From the NCBI GenBank assembly GCA_028583685.1, contig JAMXIF010001164.1, positions 6,982,732-7,046,731 of the forward strand: a stretch of 64,000 bases of DNA, written 5' to 3'. Source of the DNA: Petaurus breviceps papuanus. Lineage: Eukaryota > Chordata > Mammalia > Diprotodontia > Petauridae. The position numbers and the translations under genes were made by a program. Under the pieces are notes generated by a model, which saw only the letters and a program-made list of their open reading frames with translations, was not told where the DNA came from and did no database searches. This document shows positions 1-11,800 of the stretch, piece by piece. Positions within the stretch are counted from its first letter, which is position 1. Every line of letters starts with the position of its first letter.

Positions 1-294
1 ATTTGCAGAAAGAAGAAGGTGTATTCTTCAAATGATACACTGATAAGTGGAAAGTGATTCTGCCTCTGGGTAACATCAAGAATAATAAATTCAATATCTT
101 TAACAAAAAGCTAACATGGGCTACCTAAGGATAAATCACACCTGACTAACCTCATTTTCTATTTTGATAAAATACTGCACTCACAGATTGGGGCCATTCT
201 ATAGATCCAGTATATCAGAATTTCAGCAAGGTATTTAACAAATTATTCTATGATATGCTTTGCACAAGACAAAGAAATATGGGTTGGTTCATCA
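1..294. other. no gene seen
   Basis: AT-rich sequence with no long open frame, no tRNA-like fold and no repeat that I recognise. Confidence 0.5.
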
Positions 295-547
295 TTGTTC
301 AGTCACTTTCAGTAATGTCTGACTCTTAGTGACTCCATTTGGGATTTTCTTGGCAAAGATACTGGAGGGGGTTGCCATTTCCTTCTCCAGCTCATTTTAC
401 ATATGAGGAAAATGAGGCAAACAAAGTTAAATGACCTGCCGAGGGTCACACAGATAGTAAGTGCTTGAGGCTAAATTTGAACTAAGGAAGATGAGTTTTT
501 CTGACTCCAGGACCAGTACTCTATGCACTGTGCCGTCTAGCTGCCCA
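295..547 (-). repeat. MAR1-type CORE-SINE
   Basis: Read on the plus strand this begins 'gttcagtcactttcag' and ends 'ctgtgccgtctagctgcc', which is the antisense of a marsupial MAR1 SINE. The Bov-B/RTE-like tail comes first, then the CORE ('acagatgaggaaactgaggc' in mutated form), then the tRNA-derived head. Nearly full length. A weak 'atatgggtt' repeat on both sides may be the target-site duplication. The short open frame over it is fortuitous. Confidence 0.85.
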
Positions 548-3109
548 ATATATGGGTTCGATAATAGTTCAATTCCGTGGATTCTTCACTGGGTAAAGAA
601 CAGGTCCCAAGAGTTCTATATAATTGAACAGTGTCATTTGATAGGGTTGGCATCTCACAGGGCTTTCCCCCTCAAGTCTTTTTGATTCAACAGTTTTATC
701 AGGGCTTTGTATATATATGTAAATGGCATGCTTGCCAAATTTTCAGTTAACACAAAGCTGAAAGATACAGCTAATATGGTAGATGACAGAATCAGATCCA
801 ATGAACAGAGGAAGGTACACGAGCTCTAGAATCAAGACAGCCTAGGCTGAAATTCTACTTCTGGTACTTACTATCTGAGTGACCTTAGGCAAGTCATTTA
901 ACTTTTGGGGGCCTTATTTTCCTCATCTATGAAATAAAAGGACTAGGTCATCAAAAAAATTATTCTACCAGAAGAGTGTCTTTCCAAAACCTTTCAATTA
1001 AGATGATTTGTACGTGGACTAGGGAACAGTGGGAACAGTGAAGTGGATCAATGATGGAAAGTGCTATATATAAAAGTATCTTTTCAGGTACTCATTTAAG
1101 GAAGCCTATAATATGCACAGCAAACAGGCATTCTGTGATGGCATTTGTACATGCTTAGATATGAGAAAACACAACAATGCACAATGTCATGATTATGTAA
1201 TTTGAAGAGGAGGGAACTCTAGAGATCTATTAGGTGTTATACTCTGTGTTAATTTCAAGGAAAATAAGAACTTTTCAAATAATATAAGTTCTTATTCATA
1301 TGTTTATTTAAGTTTACATGCACTAATTGGAAGGGTGTGCTGATAAATGTTTAACAACAGGTTCGGGGTGGGGAGCATGCAAAGGATTCATTTTGAAGTT
1401 GAATTTATCTTGTTAACATTTTCTCTATCACTTTCTTATGTCAATCAATAAAATAATAAAGGAATTGCTGATTTGTAGCATATAAAAAGTGAAAGGGTTA
1501 GGTTCAATGGTCTCTGGGGTCCCTTCCTGCGCTTGATCTATTCTATGAAATATAAAGTAAATCGAACTAGATGAAATATCCAAATATTTAATATTCAAAT
1601 AAACAAATATCCAAAAAAAAAAAACCAATAGCTACAAGATGGGAGAAACGGGGGTTAGATTTTAGTTCACATTAAAAAGTCCTAAAGGTTTTAGGGGACT
1701 CTTTACCAGTTTACAATGCTTGGTCTCAGAGGACTGAACAAGAGCTAAAAGTTAGAAAATACTAGAGTGCTAAACATATAAGAAAAAAACTTTAACAAAT
1801 AATATTAACCAAAAGTGAAATACTTCTCTCAGGGGTTAATGAAGTCTCAGTCACTCTAAGTCCTTGAGGCAAAGCTGTGTGACATTTTTCTTTTGGAAAT
1901 ATTGTAGAGGGGAGTCATAATTCAGGTGAATTTTGGAATACACAACTCCTAAGGTCCCATCTAAACCAAAAAAATTTATTTAGCAATGGCCATCTCATGG
2001 AGCATCTACACACATGCTCCATAAGATAGTCATTCTTCTTATTAAATGACTGCTATGACTTTAAGCTGGGCCAAACTGCCTTAGGAAAGAAAAATAAAGG
2101 GGAGGGGGCAGAGACAATAAATCATTCAAAACAGAATTAGCAAAAAAGTTATCAGCTTCCTGAAAAGATTAGTTCTGTCACTGGTTTGCTGCTATACTTT
2201 CAGAATCTTTCTTCACGCCTTGTAAAGACCTATTGCAGGGAAGAGAGGGTGGGGGGAGGAGAAAGAGGGAAATGTGTTAAAGTAGAAGACACAGTAAGAA
2301 GTGAGAAAGGGTCTTCAAAAGAGAACGTTCACTATTTGGATTGTCGCTGTGAAACCATACCAGAAAACAGGAAAATGTTTTCTACAGAAATAGTCAAAGT
2401 AAAAGCATTTGTCATTTTGAAAATAACATGAGAGTGACATGAACAGACAATCTATTCTTAGAATTCTGATGGTATTGCTAGAAAATAATTTGAAGTATTT
2501 AAATTATTTCTAAACTATTATAAAAACAGCAGAAGAATTAAAAGAGTGATAACTTTGGCTAAGGGATTATCTACATGTGTCCAAAAATAACCAGTTTTTT
2601 CAGGGGAAAAAAGTTATTATAATAGAAAAGTCATCAAAGTTGTTTTGCACTATATAGACAACTTGTGGTTTTAGCGAATTGTTTTTTGACTTAACATTAT
2701 AGAGGAAAAGTTTGAAACTAGATTCTGAATCCAGAGTGACTACTGTGAATTCAGAATTCAGGAATAAGAATATCTCTTCCTGAAGTAGCAGCCAGAAAAT
2801 AAATACATTTCAAATTATGATTATAAAGGGAATTTCTTTGGGGAGGTAATGAAGGTTGATTGAGGTCATTTTCTCCCCAGACTTCATGGAAGAAAGACAT
2901 TCCCAATATAAATAGCCAAAGATGGATATGGCAAATCTACAAACTGTTGGCTATATTTACCAACCGAGGTCTGCTTTTTCATTTACTCTGCTTGTGATTG
3001 TAATTAACATTGTGGAGAGAATAGAAAGTTTTCACTGGGAAAAGCACGATAAGGCACCAAATCATCTAGGTTTAGCTCTTGACCAATATATATATTAAAA
3101 ACAAATGTA
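548..3109. other. intergenic, sparse old repeats
   Basis: There is no credible gene. A MIR-like CORE fragment on the plus strand lies at about 820-955 ('gtgaccttaggcaagtcatt', then 'cctcatctatgaaat'). A short CR1/L3-like 3' end lies at about 1895-1970 ('attgtagaggggagtcata', then 'aaggtcccatcta'). The rest is AT-rich sequence that I cannot assign. Confidence 0.5.
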
Positions 3110-3300
3110 AAGTAGTGGGTATTGGGCTTAGAACCAAAAAGATCTAAGTTTTAATCCCACTTCAGATATTCCATAGCTCTCTCATGCTGATATGGTTACT
3201 TCTCTGTGCCTGTTTTCTCATCTGGAAATAAGGAGGTTGGACACAATGGTCTATATAAGGCTCCTTCTAATTCTACAATTCTACTACCCTCTATGTGGAC
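3110..3300 (+). repeat. MIR-type CORE-SINE
   Basis: Diverged MIR/Ther-1-like element. Visible parts are 'ttctcatctggaaataagg', 'ggttggacacaatggtctat' and the typical end 'ctccttctaattctacaatt'. Heavily mutated, so ancient. Confidence 0.6.
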
Positions 3301-5214
3301 CAAGAGTCCTGAACTTGCCTCCTTATGTTACATTTTGGCACAGCTCAAATTAATTTGTATTGAAGATAGAAAGGATCTTGGGGATATGCAAGAGTTGCTA
3401 ACCTAAGGTACTTGTCTATAATGGAAGGTTTTGATCTTTGGTCCAGACATAGAGACAGACAGATACAGACCTAATCTTGCCTAGGATGGATACTACCTGC
3501 CTTTTATTGACCAGGTGTGGTGACTGTCACTATAGAATGATCAGTTTGACACTTCTAGTGGTATACCCTAGCAGACTGAAAACCCAGTAAGGCAGAAGCC
3601 TCACACCTAACAGAAACCCTGCCCCACCCAAGAGAAAACAGGTCCAGTGGAACAATGCATTAGGCAGAGATGCCACATTTAATGAGGAATAAATCTACTA
3701 AGATGAGCACATCATAACATCACCAGAAGACATCCTGCAGTTTTTGAGGTATGAGTTGTCTCTCTACCCCTTTATGTTTCCTTCTGTATGAACCCTATAC
3801 ACATTCACTCTCTTCGATAACTATTATTCAGATTTCCATATGTGGGAGAGGGTGTGCCACCCTCTGTCAACATAGTATATTCATAATGTAACAGTTGATT
3901 TTTCTTCCTTAGCCTGATGCCTTTGGAAGGACAGCAGCTTTCTGGGTCTCCCTCTAAATATAAAACACTGCTAGTCCTGACTTTCTCAGGGCTCTTGAAA
4001 CCAGCCTGCTATGGTAATCAAGGCTGGGCTTATTTACTAATTTGCATGTGCTGTTACATTTCTAAGGACCAGAAAAAAACAGGGGTGGCAGAGGAAGAAG
4101 TAGAGAAAGTTGTTTCTTCCTGTATACATTTTTTGTAATAAAATCAAACAACTTCTCTATAAAATATTTCTATGCAATATGTTTAATGTGAAATAAATTA
4201 GAATTATAATGAAAAATAATTATTTAAGCACTTCAAAAGAAGAATTTTGAGGAAAACAAGAATGAGTACTTTCATTAAAAGTTTCAAATTAAAATCTAAA
4301 CAACCATTAGGTTTTTTTTTATATTAATACCCTATATTAGATAAGGAGACTAAATGCAGGGTATCTTTCAGTCTCCTGAAATCCCAAACCAGACCATCAG
4401 ATAAGGAGATGTTCATAACACAAAATACAGAGTATTACTTCACAATATAATTTATATTTGATATTTTATAGATATATCAGTGGTTGGTATCAGAATCTGT
4501 TTGTGGATTCAGCTTTTTCTACTTCAGATACTTTTTTGTGCCTCAGTTTTCTGACTTGTTAAAATGGAAGAGTAATCCAAATGCCTGTCCCTTGTTTACT
4601 TCTCAAATATATTAAAGCTATTAATAAAGTAATTGATATAAAGGATTTAAAGACTTTCCACAAAATGATGCTTATGGGTTCATAACATTTAGAACATGTC
4701 TGTCTATAATGCTAATTTTTATTATTACATATGAGTTCCAGAAACTTTGAATAACCTTTAGATTCTCAAATAAAATGGAGATGAAAGTTAGATTCTAATA
4801 TATCCATGGCCATCCTATGCCTTGCCAATTCTTAAGTGAAATTTTAACCAAAGTTTCTTTTTTATTAAACTGGCTTTTTTGATCAGGCCCTAAAATGCTG
4901 GAGATTCTCCCTCTGTCCTTCCCTACTCAGCAATTCCTGTAGTCGACTCTGTCCTTTAATAGCACCTGATAAAGTAGTTCTAGAGTGCTTTATATCTAAG
5001 TCCATGGCTTTCCAATAACAACCCCCAAATCAATACTCAGACAAAAGGTTGACATAAAAAGATACATTTTAGAGCATTCCAGGAAGGTAGGCATCCTTGA
5101 TGGATGGCTTATATGTATCCTGGGGGCTACAACTCTCTGAAATTATCTTTGGGTCTTTTTCTAAACTTGTACCAGTCCCCCCTCCCATCCAGTTCCAAAA
5201 CTAAGAATACCAAC
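3301..5214. other. intergenic, nothing assigned
   Basis: No exon-like frame with splice sites and no repeat I can name with confidence. It is AT-rich. If the exon at 5215-5468 is real, this stretch would be part of the next intron of a minus-strand gene. Confidence 0.4.
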
Positions 5215-5468
5215 CTTTAGGAACAGAGGAAGAAGCCTCAACAAAGTCCTTTGCTCATTCTCTGGATTGAGGAAAGGGGCTTCCTGTATGTATTCCAGAA
5301 ACTGCCTCTCTAGCATCTCCCATAGGGCAGTGGGGCATTGGGGATGCCCTCCCTGGAGGAGTTCAGGCTGCAAACGATCACTAGAATTTGCTTCTTGATC
5401 TGTCTTGTCAGGCACATCTTCTTGCTCCTTTGAGAAGTCTTCTTTATCCATGTCTTAGTCCAAGTAAT
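5215..5468 (-). CDS. putative first coding exon, unnamed gene
   Basis: Read on the minus strand, a pyrimidine-rich stretch ending 'ttttttcaaactag' gives a splice acceptor with the exon starting at 5468. An in-frame stop precedes the ATG at 5451, so this looks like a first coding exon with a little 5' UTR. From that Met the frame runs 79 codons to a donor reading AAAG|GTTGGT at 5215 and ends in phase 0. The peptide starts MDKEDFSKEQEDVPDKTDQE, acidic and low in complexity. It then turns into an amphipathic stretch with WEMLERQFLEYIQ near residues 44-56 and a leucine-rich end (TLLRLLPLFLK, residues 69-79) that looks helical. GC is higher than in the flanks. I do not recognise the family. The donor is weaker than consensus, and an isolated chance frame is possible. 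No partner exon was found in the window. Confidence 0.45.
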
Positions 5469-6689
5469 CTAGTTTGAAAAAATAAATAAATAAAGTTACC
5501 ATCTTGTCACAGGAATTAGTAAAAGGTACAGTATTCACTCAATATGACTCTAGGTATGTATTATCCCCAATTACATGAGATTAAATGGTTAAGATAGCTG
5601 GACAAAGAACAGAATCAATAAATATAATAATGATATTGATACATTTACAAGTCCATGTCTTGAATTTTAGCTTCCTTCCTTTCATAATCTTAGTTTGGAA
5701 CTAATGTTCTCTTACTCTACTGTACCCTACTCCCCTCAGATTCAAAGCCGTCTGGTCCCTCTGATCTCCAGGGGAATCTTCACTAGACAATTAACTTGAA
5801 AGGAAGCTTTGCAAAAATGTACAAAGGAGACATTTGAGCCATTTTTTTATATGAAATCTAAAGGTATACTTAAAGGCATAATAACCTAAAGGTATAAAGA
5901 GTAAAAGCAATATGAGCTATAAAGAGTCAAAGATCAACACTGCTTTTTGTAATCCTAGATGTAGGAGTAGGGAGAGGGACTAGACATTTCATTGGGAAAG
6001 GAAACTTCTTCCACCAGTGCAGTTTGGTATTTTCTCTGCAACATATAGTCTTCAAGAACTGCCCAGGAAAGCGAGAGGTTAAATAATCAGCCCAATGTCA
6101 TGAAACCAATATGGCAGGTATGGTTCTTGAATCAGGTCACTCTGGCTTTGAGCTTAGCTCTCTCTCCACTACATTATGCTGCCTCTTGCTGTGTTTGTTC
6201 TTCATTCTAGAAGAGAGGTCAGGGACATCAGGGAGGTGATGCCGTGACATACAAGTGAGTTGGATTACAGTGAGGGAAGGTTATGCAAAGTCATCAGCCT
6301 CACTTTCTCCTCCAGAGCCAATGCGTCCAGTGGCCAGATATTCATCAGGACAACTGGAGATGGTCCTCATGCTGCTTCTTAAGAGTAACTTGATCTAACT
6401 GGCAGTGTGGGAGAGAGAGGAGAGATAAGCTTGGAATGAGGAAAATCTAAGTTCATAGAAGTGGAAGATTGGATGGTGTTCTAAATGGAGGGGGGCAGGA
6501 AGAAGGAGTATCATATGACTATCCATACATATCCTTACTCTGTAATCAATATAGGCTTGTAAGCAAAGCAAATCTATTCTTTTATAGCCCTTACTTCACA
6601 TCAGTCATCTGATATCTCAGCTTAGGACAGTTCCCGAATTTCCTAGAAGAACCATCCCCTGTGCTAAAAATTGTTTTTCCTTCTACAAA
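5469..6689. other. intergenic with a MIR remnant
   Basis: Mostly unassigned. A MIR-like fragment on the minus strand lies at about 6055-6185 ('gcgagaggttaaataatcag' through 'ctacattatgctgcctc'). If the minus-strand exon at 5215-5468 is real, this is part of its upstream intron. Confidence 0.4.
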
Positions 6690-6967
6690 ACTTTATAGTC
6701 TCTGAGTATGAACATATGTGTATACAGTATACATAGATGCACATATATGTGTGTGTGTATATGTATATATATGTACATGGTGCCACAGTGAAGAGAATGT
6801 TAAATTTGAGTCAGACAGAAAACTTAGTTCAAATCCTACCTCAAACTCTTACTTGCTAAGTGAGCCAGAACAAGTCAGCTATCTTCTCTAAGCATTCATT
6901 TGTTCATCTGTAAAATGGGAATAAGAGAACCTAGTTCTCAAGGAGGTAGTATAAATCAAACAAGATA

Positions 6968-7001
<34 letters not shown>

Positions 7002-7041
7002 GGGTAGTATACATGTTTGTATATATGTGTGGGTGGGTGTG

Positions 7042-7090
<49 letters not shown>

Positions 7091-7346
7091 TATCCCAAAA
7101 GTCTTAGTGCAATTTTTTAAAGCTTAAAACCAGGCACACCATATAATTCTGATGATCTTAAAATATTAAGTTATGCATGTATGTATGTATATTTCTATAT
7201 CATATACACATATTGTTTAATATATTAATGCATGCACATATATAGATTTTTGTACACATGTGAATGTATTATATACACATATGCATGTCTATACACAGAT
7301 ATATGTATATATAGAAGATATACAATGTATGTGTATATTGTGTTTA
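6690..7346. repeat. TA and CA microsatellite cluster with a MIR copy
   Basis: A pure (TA)n run lies at 6969-6996 and a pure (CA)n run at about 7042-7080, followed directly by more TA. Looser ATGT/ATAC steps extend to about 7330. A plus-strand MIR-like SINE (about 6775-6968) runs into the (TA)n. 'atcccaaaagtcttagtgc' at about 7091-7110 resembles a mariner-type terminal repeat, but no partner end was found. The short frames here come from the repeats. Confidence 0.8.
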
Positions 7347-7465
7347 TACAGTCAATCCTCAATTTTCATAGGGGTAGCATTCCTAGAAAAAGGTACAAAA
7401 GTCAAAAACTCAAATGTTGACACATTGAACCTATGGGGTTGGTTTCCTACAACCACCAGACATGG
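7347..7465 (+). mobile_element. Tigger/pogo-like DNA transposon fragment
   Basis: 'acagtcaatcctcaattttc' followed by 'aggggtagcattcctagaaa' and 'tgaacctatggggttggttt' follows the pattern of pogo/Tigger ends (CAGT...CCTC...G-rich...CCTATGGGG). Only one end is visible and there is no transposase frame, so this is a short fossil. Confidence 0.45.
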
Positions 7466-8389
7466 TCTCCAGAGATTGTTAAAAATATACTTCTTCGCAT
7501 ATGGTTCTTTATAACAAAATATTAATTATTTAATTAATAATTAATTAATATAATTAATAGGCACTTTTCCTAACACAGTAACCATAAAATAGCCCATATA
7601 ATGCAGGGGAAAGGAGAGGCAACATGGGACAAGAGGAAAGGAAGGGGCCATGATGTCAGAACTTCAAGTTAAAAAAGGGAAAGTGTCAACCTGCCTTCTT
7701 TAATCTCCCTTTGGGCTCCTTGCTTGAACTGTTTCCCAAAGAAAAGCACATGAGTCGTGGCCCCATCTGAGCTTGGTACTCCAACCCAGCCATGCTTCTC
7801 AGCACAGTGCCAACCTGCTCAGGAGCCCACAGGTGAGGCAGGAATCTCACTGGGTAGAGTGAGTACCAGAAAGAGGGTAGGGGTGACTATCATCTCATTA
7901 ACCCACAAACTTAGCCGCTTTTCTATTTTTTTTTTCAATTTCCTCATTGCACACTTGATAGGTTATGTTAGCACTTTCTGGAGTGGATTCTGGAGGGAAT
8001 TCATGAACATTTTTACAAGTACTCTCCTCCTTTTTGCAGATATAAAGAATCTCTATTCATTAACACCAAACTCATGGCTAGCAGAGACTGCAGACATTCT
8101 GGCATGAAATTTATCTAGCACCTTTATTTTCTCACTAAGCCACATCACTGACTTTTGCATGCTTGGGCTTAGAGCCCAAAGGACTTGCACTACTTTTTGG
8201 AGACATGATTGCAACAGAAAACTTGAGTTTTAAAGGTAAACAAAAAGGAAAGGAGAGGGGAGGAGAGGGGAGGGGAGGTGAGAGGGGAAGGGAGGAGAGG
8301 AGATATAAAAAACTAAAAGACTAAAGGAAAGGCTTCTATCAGAAGGTCGGGCTTTAGCTGAAATTTGAAGGAAGACTTTCTAGTCTAAT
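7466..8389. other. intergenic, unassigned
   Basis: Contains AATTAATT palindromic clusters at about 7520-7560 and a purine-rich 'aggggaggagagggg' stretch at about 8255-8305. An open frame of 116 codons at 7757-8107 shows no recognisable domain. A donor-like CACAG|GTGAGG occurs in it at about 7830, but nothing else supports an exon. Confidence 0.4.
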
Positions 8390-8770
8390 TTCCTATTACT
8401 TCCCTTCACTCTCCATTCTCATCAAACAGACCTGCTAACATGTCTATTCCCTGTAGCAAATACTCCCCACGTATGACATGCACACATGTCTTACCTCTAC
8501 CTTACATAATTATTAGCTTCTTTCAAATCATATCTCAGCTTCCATGTCTTACTCAGAGCCTTTTCTAATCACTCTTGCCAAGACATAAGTTATCTTTCCT
8601 TCTTAAAATTATATTATTTTGCACTTACTTACATGTGTATGTTCCATATCCCCCTAGTAAAATGTAATCTTCTAGAGGGCAAGGATGGATTTTTGTCTTT
8701 GTATCTCCAGTATCTGAGCTAGTACTTTGCAAAGAGTTGGTGGGTTTTTTTAATGTTAATTTGAATTGAA
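8390..8770 (+). repeat. L2 LINE 3' part
   Basis: The marsupial L2 ORF2/3' UTR order is visible: 'tcagagccttttctaatcac', then 'tagagggcaaggatgg', then 'tttgtatctccagtatctga'. Diverged and truncated. Confidence 0.65.
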
Positions 8771-8944
8771 TGGATGATACACAACAGATTGTTAAAGTTT
8801 ATAGGAAATCACTTCCTTTGGGCTAGATGGTATAGAGGTGATTCCTCTACTAAACCAGGCTTTGGAATTTCCTTCCAGCTCTAGGGTGCTAATAATCTAA
8901 GAAATGAAGCACAACCCCCACAACCCCTACAAAACTGCCTTTAG

Positions 8945-9112
8945 TACTAGGTTCAGTCAATCAATAAGTATTGAATAAGTACCCCACTATGTGTCAGGCA
9001 CTATGCCAGGCAACATTCAGAAAAAAAAGACAAAAAGCAAAAGAGTTCTTCCCCTTAAGGTGCTCATATTCTATGGGGGGCAGTAGGGGATACATTAATG
9101 AATGAACATTTG
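8945..9112 (-). repeat. L2 LINE 3' end, antisense
   Basis: 'cagtcaatcaataagtattg' then 'ctatgtgtcaggcactatgc' and 'ttccccttaaggtgctcata' is the antisense of the L2 3' end. It is cut by a SINE-A insertion at 9127 and probably resumes at about 9297-9660. Confidence 0.75.
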
Positions 9113-9296
9113 AAAATGAAAAGCCAGGGGCAGCCAGGTAGCCGTAACAGCGAGTAAGAGCACCAGCTCCAGTGTCGAGATGACCTGGGGATCGAATCCT
9201 GGCTCAGATACTTAGCACCCACCCAGAAACACCTGGCCATGTAATCTTGAGCAAGTTACTTAACCCCGATTGCTTTTTTAAAAAAATGAAAAGCCA
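9113..9296 (+). repeat. SINE-A insertion with target-site duplication
   Basis: The SINE body is 9127-9282. The 14-bp duplication 'aaaatgaaaagcca' stands at 9113-9126 and 9283-9296 and fixes both ends. The tRNA-like head keeps box A ('cagcgagtaagagcac') and box B ('gatcgaatcc'), the pol III promoter parts. The body has 'acccagaaacacctggcc' and 'ttgagcaagttacttaaccc', and it ends in a short T/A tail. Inserted into an antisense L2. Confidence 0.9.
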
Positions 9297-9660
9297 TTTG
9301 CTTAGTGGCTACTCTGTGTTGATCAAAATGCTAATAATACTGTAAGTGAAGAAGCATATCTAGAAATACATGCAAAATAAATACAAGTTAAATTTATAAG
9401 GGAACAGCATAGATGCTAGCAGGATCAGAAAGGGTTTCATGTGCAACATACTGCTTGAATTGAGTTTTGAAGAAAATAAAAAGATTCTTGGAGGTGGAAA
9501 TGAGGTGGGAATGCCTTAGATTACAGGAGGTGAGGGGGGCAGCATGTGCAAAGCCATAGAAATGGGAGATGCAGCTCAGGCAACACAGTGAACTAGGTAA
9601 CCAGTTAGTATTTTGACCAAGCCTCATGTTTTTAATGCCTACATTGCCTTTCACGATGTG
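9297..9660 (-). repeat. L2 LINE, antisense continuation
   Basis: 'gggtttcatgtgcaacatac', 'tgaattgagttttgaagaaa', 'ggtgggaatgcctta' and 'atgtgcaaagccatagaaat' follow the marsupial antisense L2 order (gain in width, 'glued' description of group sizes is absent). This is the far part of the element split by SINE-A. Confidence 0.6.
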
Positions 9661-9804
9661 ACTGAATACATTTTAAATTGCTTTGGAATTATAGGAATGA
9701 CCCTACAAACCTGAACAATAAACAGAGTAAAAAATGCCAACATTCTACTGTATTTTTATCTTATTGACTGCTTTGTAATCTCTTTGAAGTAAGCAGCCAG
9801 AGTG

Positions 9805-9925
9805 TTTTTAAATAGTATTTTATTTTTTTCTGAATTACATGAAAAGACAATTTTTAACATTTTTCTTTAAGTTTTGAGTTGCAAATTCCATCCCTCCCCC
9901 CCTCCTTGAGATAGTAAGCAACGGC
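9805..9925 (-). repeat. L1 LINE 3' end, antisense
   Basis: 'tttttctgaattacatgaaa', then 'caatttttaacatttttc', then 'gttgcaaattccatccctcc' is the reverse complement of the marsupial L1 3' UTR and its G-rich tract. Strongly 5'-truncated. Confidence 0.7.
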
Positions 9926-10300
9926 CAGAATGTTTTAAGAAGACTTCTGGACATAAGACTGGCTGGCATAAGCCCTACGTGCTTGGCACCTTTTTCCACT
10001 CCCAGCCTCCACTGGAGCCATTTCTATTGAGGTAAAGCAGCCCCTCTGACAACTGTTTTCACTCTTATGCAAGAACCAGCACCTTGACCATTAGCAAAGC
10101 TGAGACAAGCTGGCTGGCTTAGCCCTGAGACAATGAACTCAGCTGAACTAACTTCAATGACCACACTGCAGTGTGGGGTTATTATGGTATCATTTGGGGG
10201 TGGGGCAGGGGGGGGGGAGTTAATGCATTCTTGGCATTAAAGAAGAGAAACAGTTATAATAATAACAATCACAACAATTATATAGCACTTCAAGGATGGC
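9926..10300. other. intergenic, unassigned
   Basis: No gene and no repeat recognised. A G-rich run lies at about 10196-10218. Confidence 0.4.
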
Positions 10301-10505
10301 AAAACAAAGAGTATATACCGGGGCGGCTAGGTAGCACAGTGAATAGAGTGCCGACCCTGCAGTCAGGAGGACCTGAGTTCAAATCCAGCCTCAGATACTT
10401 AGCACAAAAACTAGTTATGTGATTTTGGGCAAGTCACTTAACCCCAAATGCCCTACCTTCCCCCCTCCAAAAAAAAAAAAAAGCAAAAAACAAAGAGTGT
10501 ATACC
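10301..10505 (+). repeat. SINE-B insertion with target-site duplication
   Basis: The SINE body is 10320-10486. The flanks repeat 'aaaacaaagagtatatacc' (10301-10319) and 'aaaacaaagagtgtatacc' (10487-10505), 19 bp with one mismatch. The tRNA-like head starts 'ggggcggctaggtagcacag', box B is 'gttcaaatcc', and the body reads 'cttagcacaaaaactagtta' and 'gggcaagtcacttaacccca' before an A-rich tail. It resembles WSINE1-type SINEs of marsupials, but I assign that name only tentatively. Confidence 0.9.
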
Positions 10506-10559
10506 TCTAAGGAGACATTAGTAGAAATAAATAACAAGAGTAAATTCACAAGCACAGAG

Positions 10560-10735
10560 TACTTTAAAATTGACAAAACCATTTCCTCACAACAACTCTG
10601 AGGTAAATAATGGAAGTATTATGATTCCGTTTTACAGATGAGTAAACTGTGGCTTGAGTCAGGATCACCTAGCTAGTAAGCATGAGCACTAACTCAGACT
10701 CTTTCAAAGACTGATGATTTGGTCACTATGTCATG
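10560..10735 (-). repeat. MIR-type CORE-SINE, antisense
   Basis: 'attccgttttacagatgagt', 'aaactgtggcttgagtcag' and 'cacctagctagtaagcatga' are the antisense MIR CORE. Confidence 0.75.
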
Positions 10736-11194
10736 AAGCTTTCACTAGAGTCCACACCAGAGGAGGAAAAACATGCCCAAACAAGCACAATTACTAAAAG
10801 AAACCTACAAAGGCCACACATGCCTGTCAGCCTCACAAGAAATGAAATGGATGGATGACAAGTTGCTTGTCCACTTGTGACCAGACGGCAGAAAGGACTC
10901 ATCATGCTTTATTTTTAGCTCTGGGCAAACACAGAGCTTGTTCATTTCAGAGTTTAAATGGCAGCCTAGACTAAAGTTGGTAACTCCTTCCTGTGACACT
11001 TACCCCAGAGCACTTTTCCTTCCTCTGTTTTTCCCCAAGGGGCAACAGTTCTATTCTACTGGGTACCACATAAAAGGGTGACCTTTCTGCATTGGAATCC
11101 AACTTCAGGAAGCTACAAAAGTCAGTGAATGAATATCTTTCAGATTTTCCAACTCAGTTTAGACTTTTAAAGGCCATTCTCTAAACACACAGGC
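10736..11194. other. intergenic, unassigned
   Basis: No splice-bounded frame and no clear repeat. Confidence 0.4.
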
Positions 11195-11800
11195 TCAAGT
11201 TTCTCTCCGCTCCAGTCCATCCTCCATTCAAACCAGTCCATTCATCCTCCTTTCAACTGCCAAAGTGGTTTTCTGAAAGAATAGGTTTGACCATGTCACT
11301 CCTCTATTCAATAAGCTCCAATGGGTGGCTGATAACTCCAGGATCAAATATAAAGTCCTCTCTTAAGTTCTTCACAACCTGGACCTTTCTACCTTTCTAG
11401 TCTTTATATTTTACTTCCTTCCGTGCAGCTACACTGAACTACATGTTGTTAGTCCATAACAACACTTCTCCAGTCTCTGAAACTTTGAAGTAGTTGCCTC
11501 CATACCTAGAGTGCTCTCCCTCTGCACCTAAGCATTTCTGGCTTCCTTCAAAATTAAGTTCAAATCCCATCTTCTACAGGAGACCTTTCTTGGTTCCCCC
11601 AACTACTAATGACTTCCCCTATCAGAGGACCTCTCATCTACTGTGAATATATCTTGCATGTACCTAATTATTTTCAAACTGTCTCCTTCATTATAATGTG
11701 AACTCCTTAATGACAGGGACTGGTTTTGCCTTCCTTTGTTTACCCAAGGGTTAGAACAATGCCTGACACAGGGTTAGTGTTTCATCAATGTTTTATGTCA
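11195..11800 (+). repeat. L2 LINE, ORF2 end and 3' UTR
   Basis: The L2 3' order is well preserved: 'ctccagtccatcctccattc', 'ttgaccatgtcactcctcta', 'ccaggatcaaatataaagtc', 'cttcacaacctggacctttc', 'cttcaaaattaagttcaaat', 'aactccttaatgacagggac' and the end 'acaatgcctgacacagg'. No frame remains open, so the copy is dead. Confidence 0.85.

Noticed and set aside
7757-8107. 116-codon open frame
   Set aside because: No domain, no acceptor, and the second half is low-complexity. One donor-like site is not enough.
10320-10400. tRNA gene (box A and box B visible)
   Set aside because: The sequence is the tRNA-derived head of a SINE with A-tail and target-site duplication. The cloverleaf is not preserved. 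The same applies to the other SINE heads.
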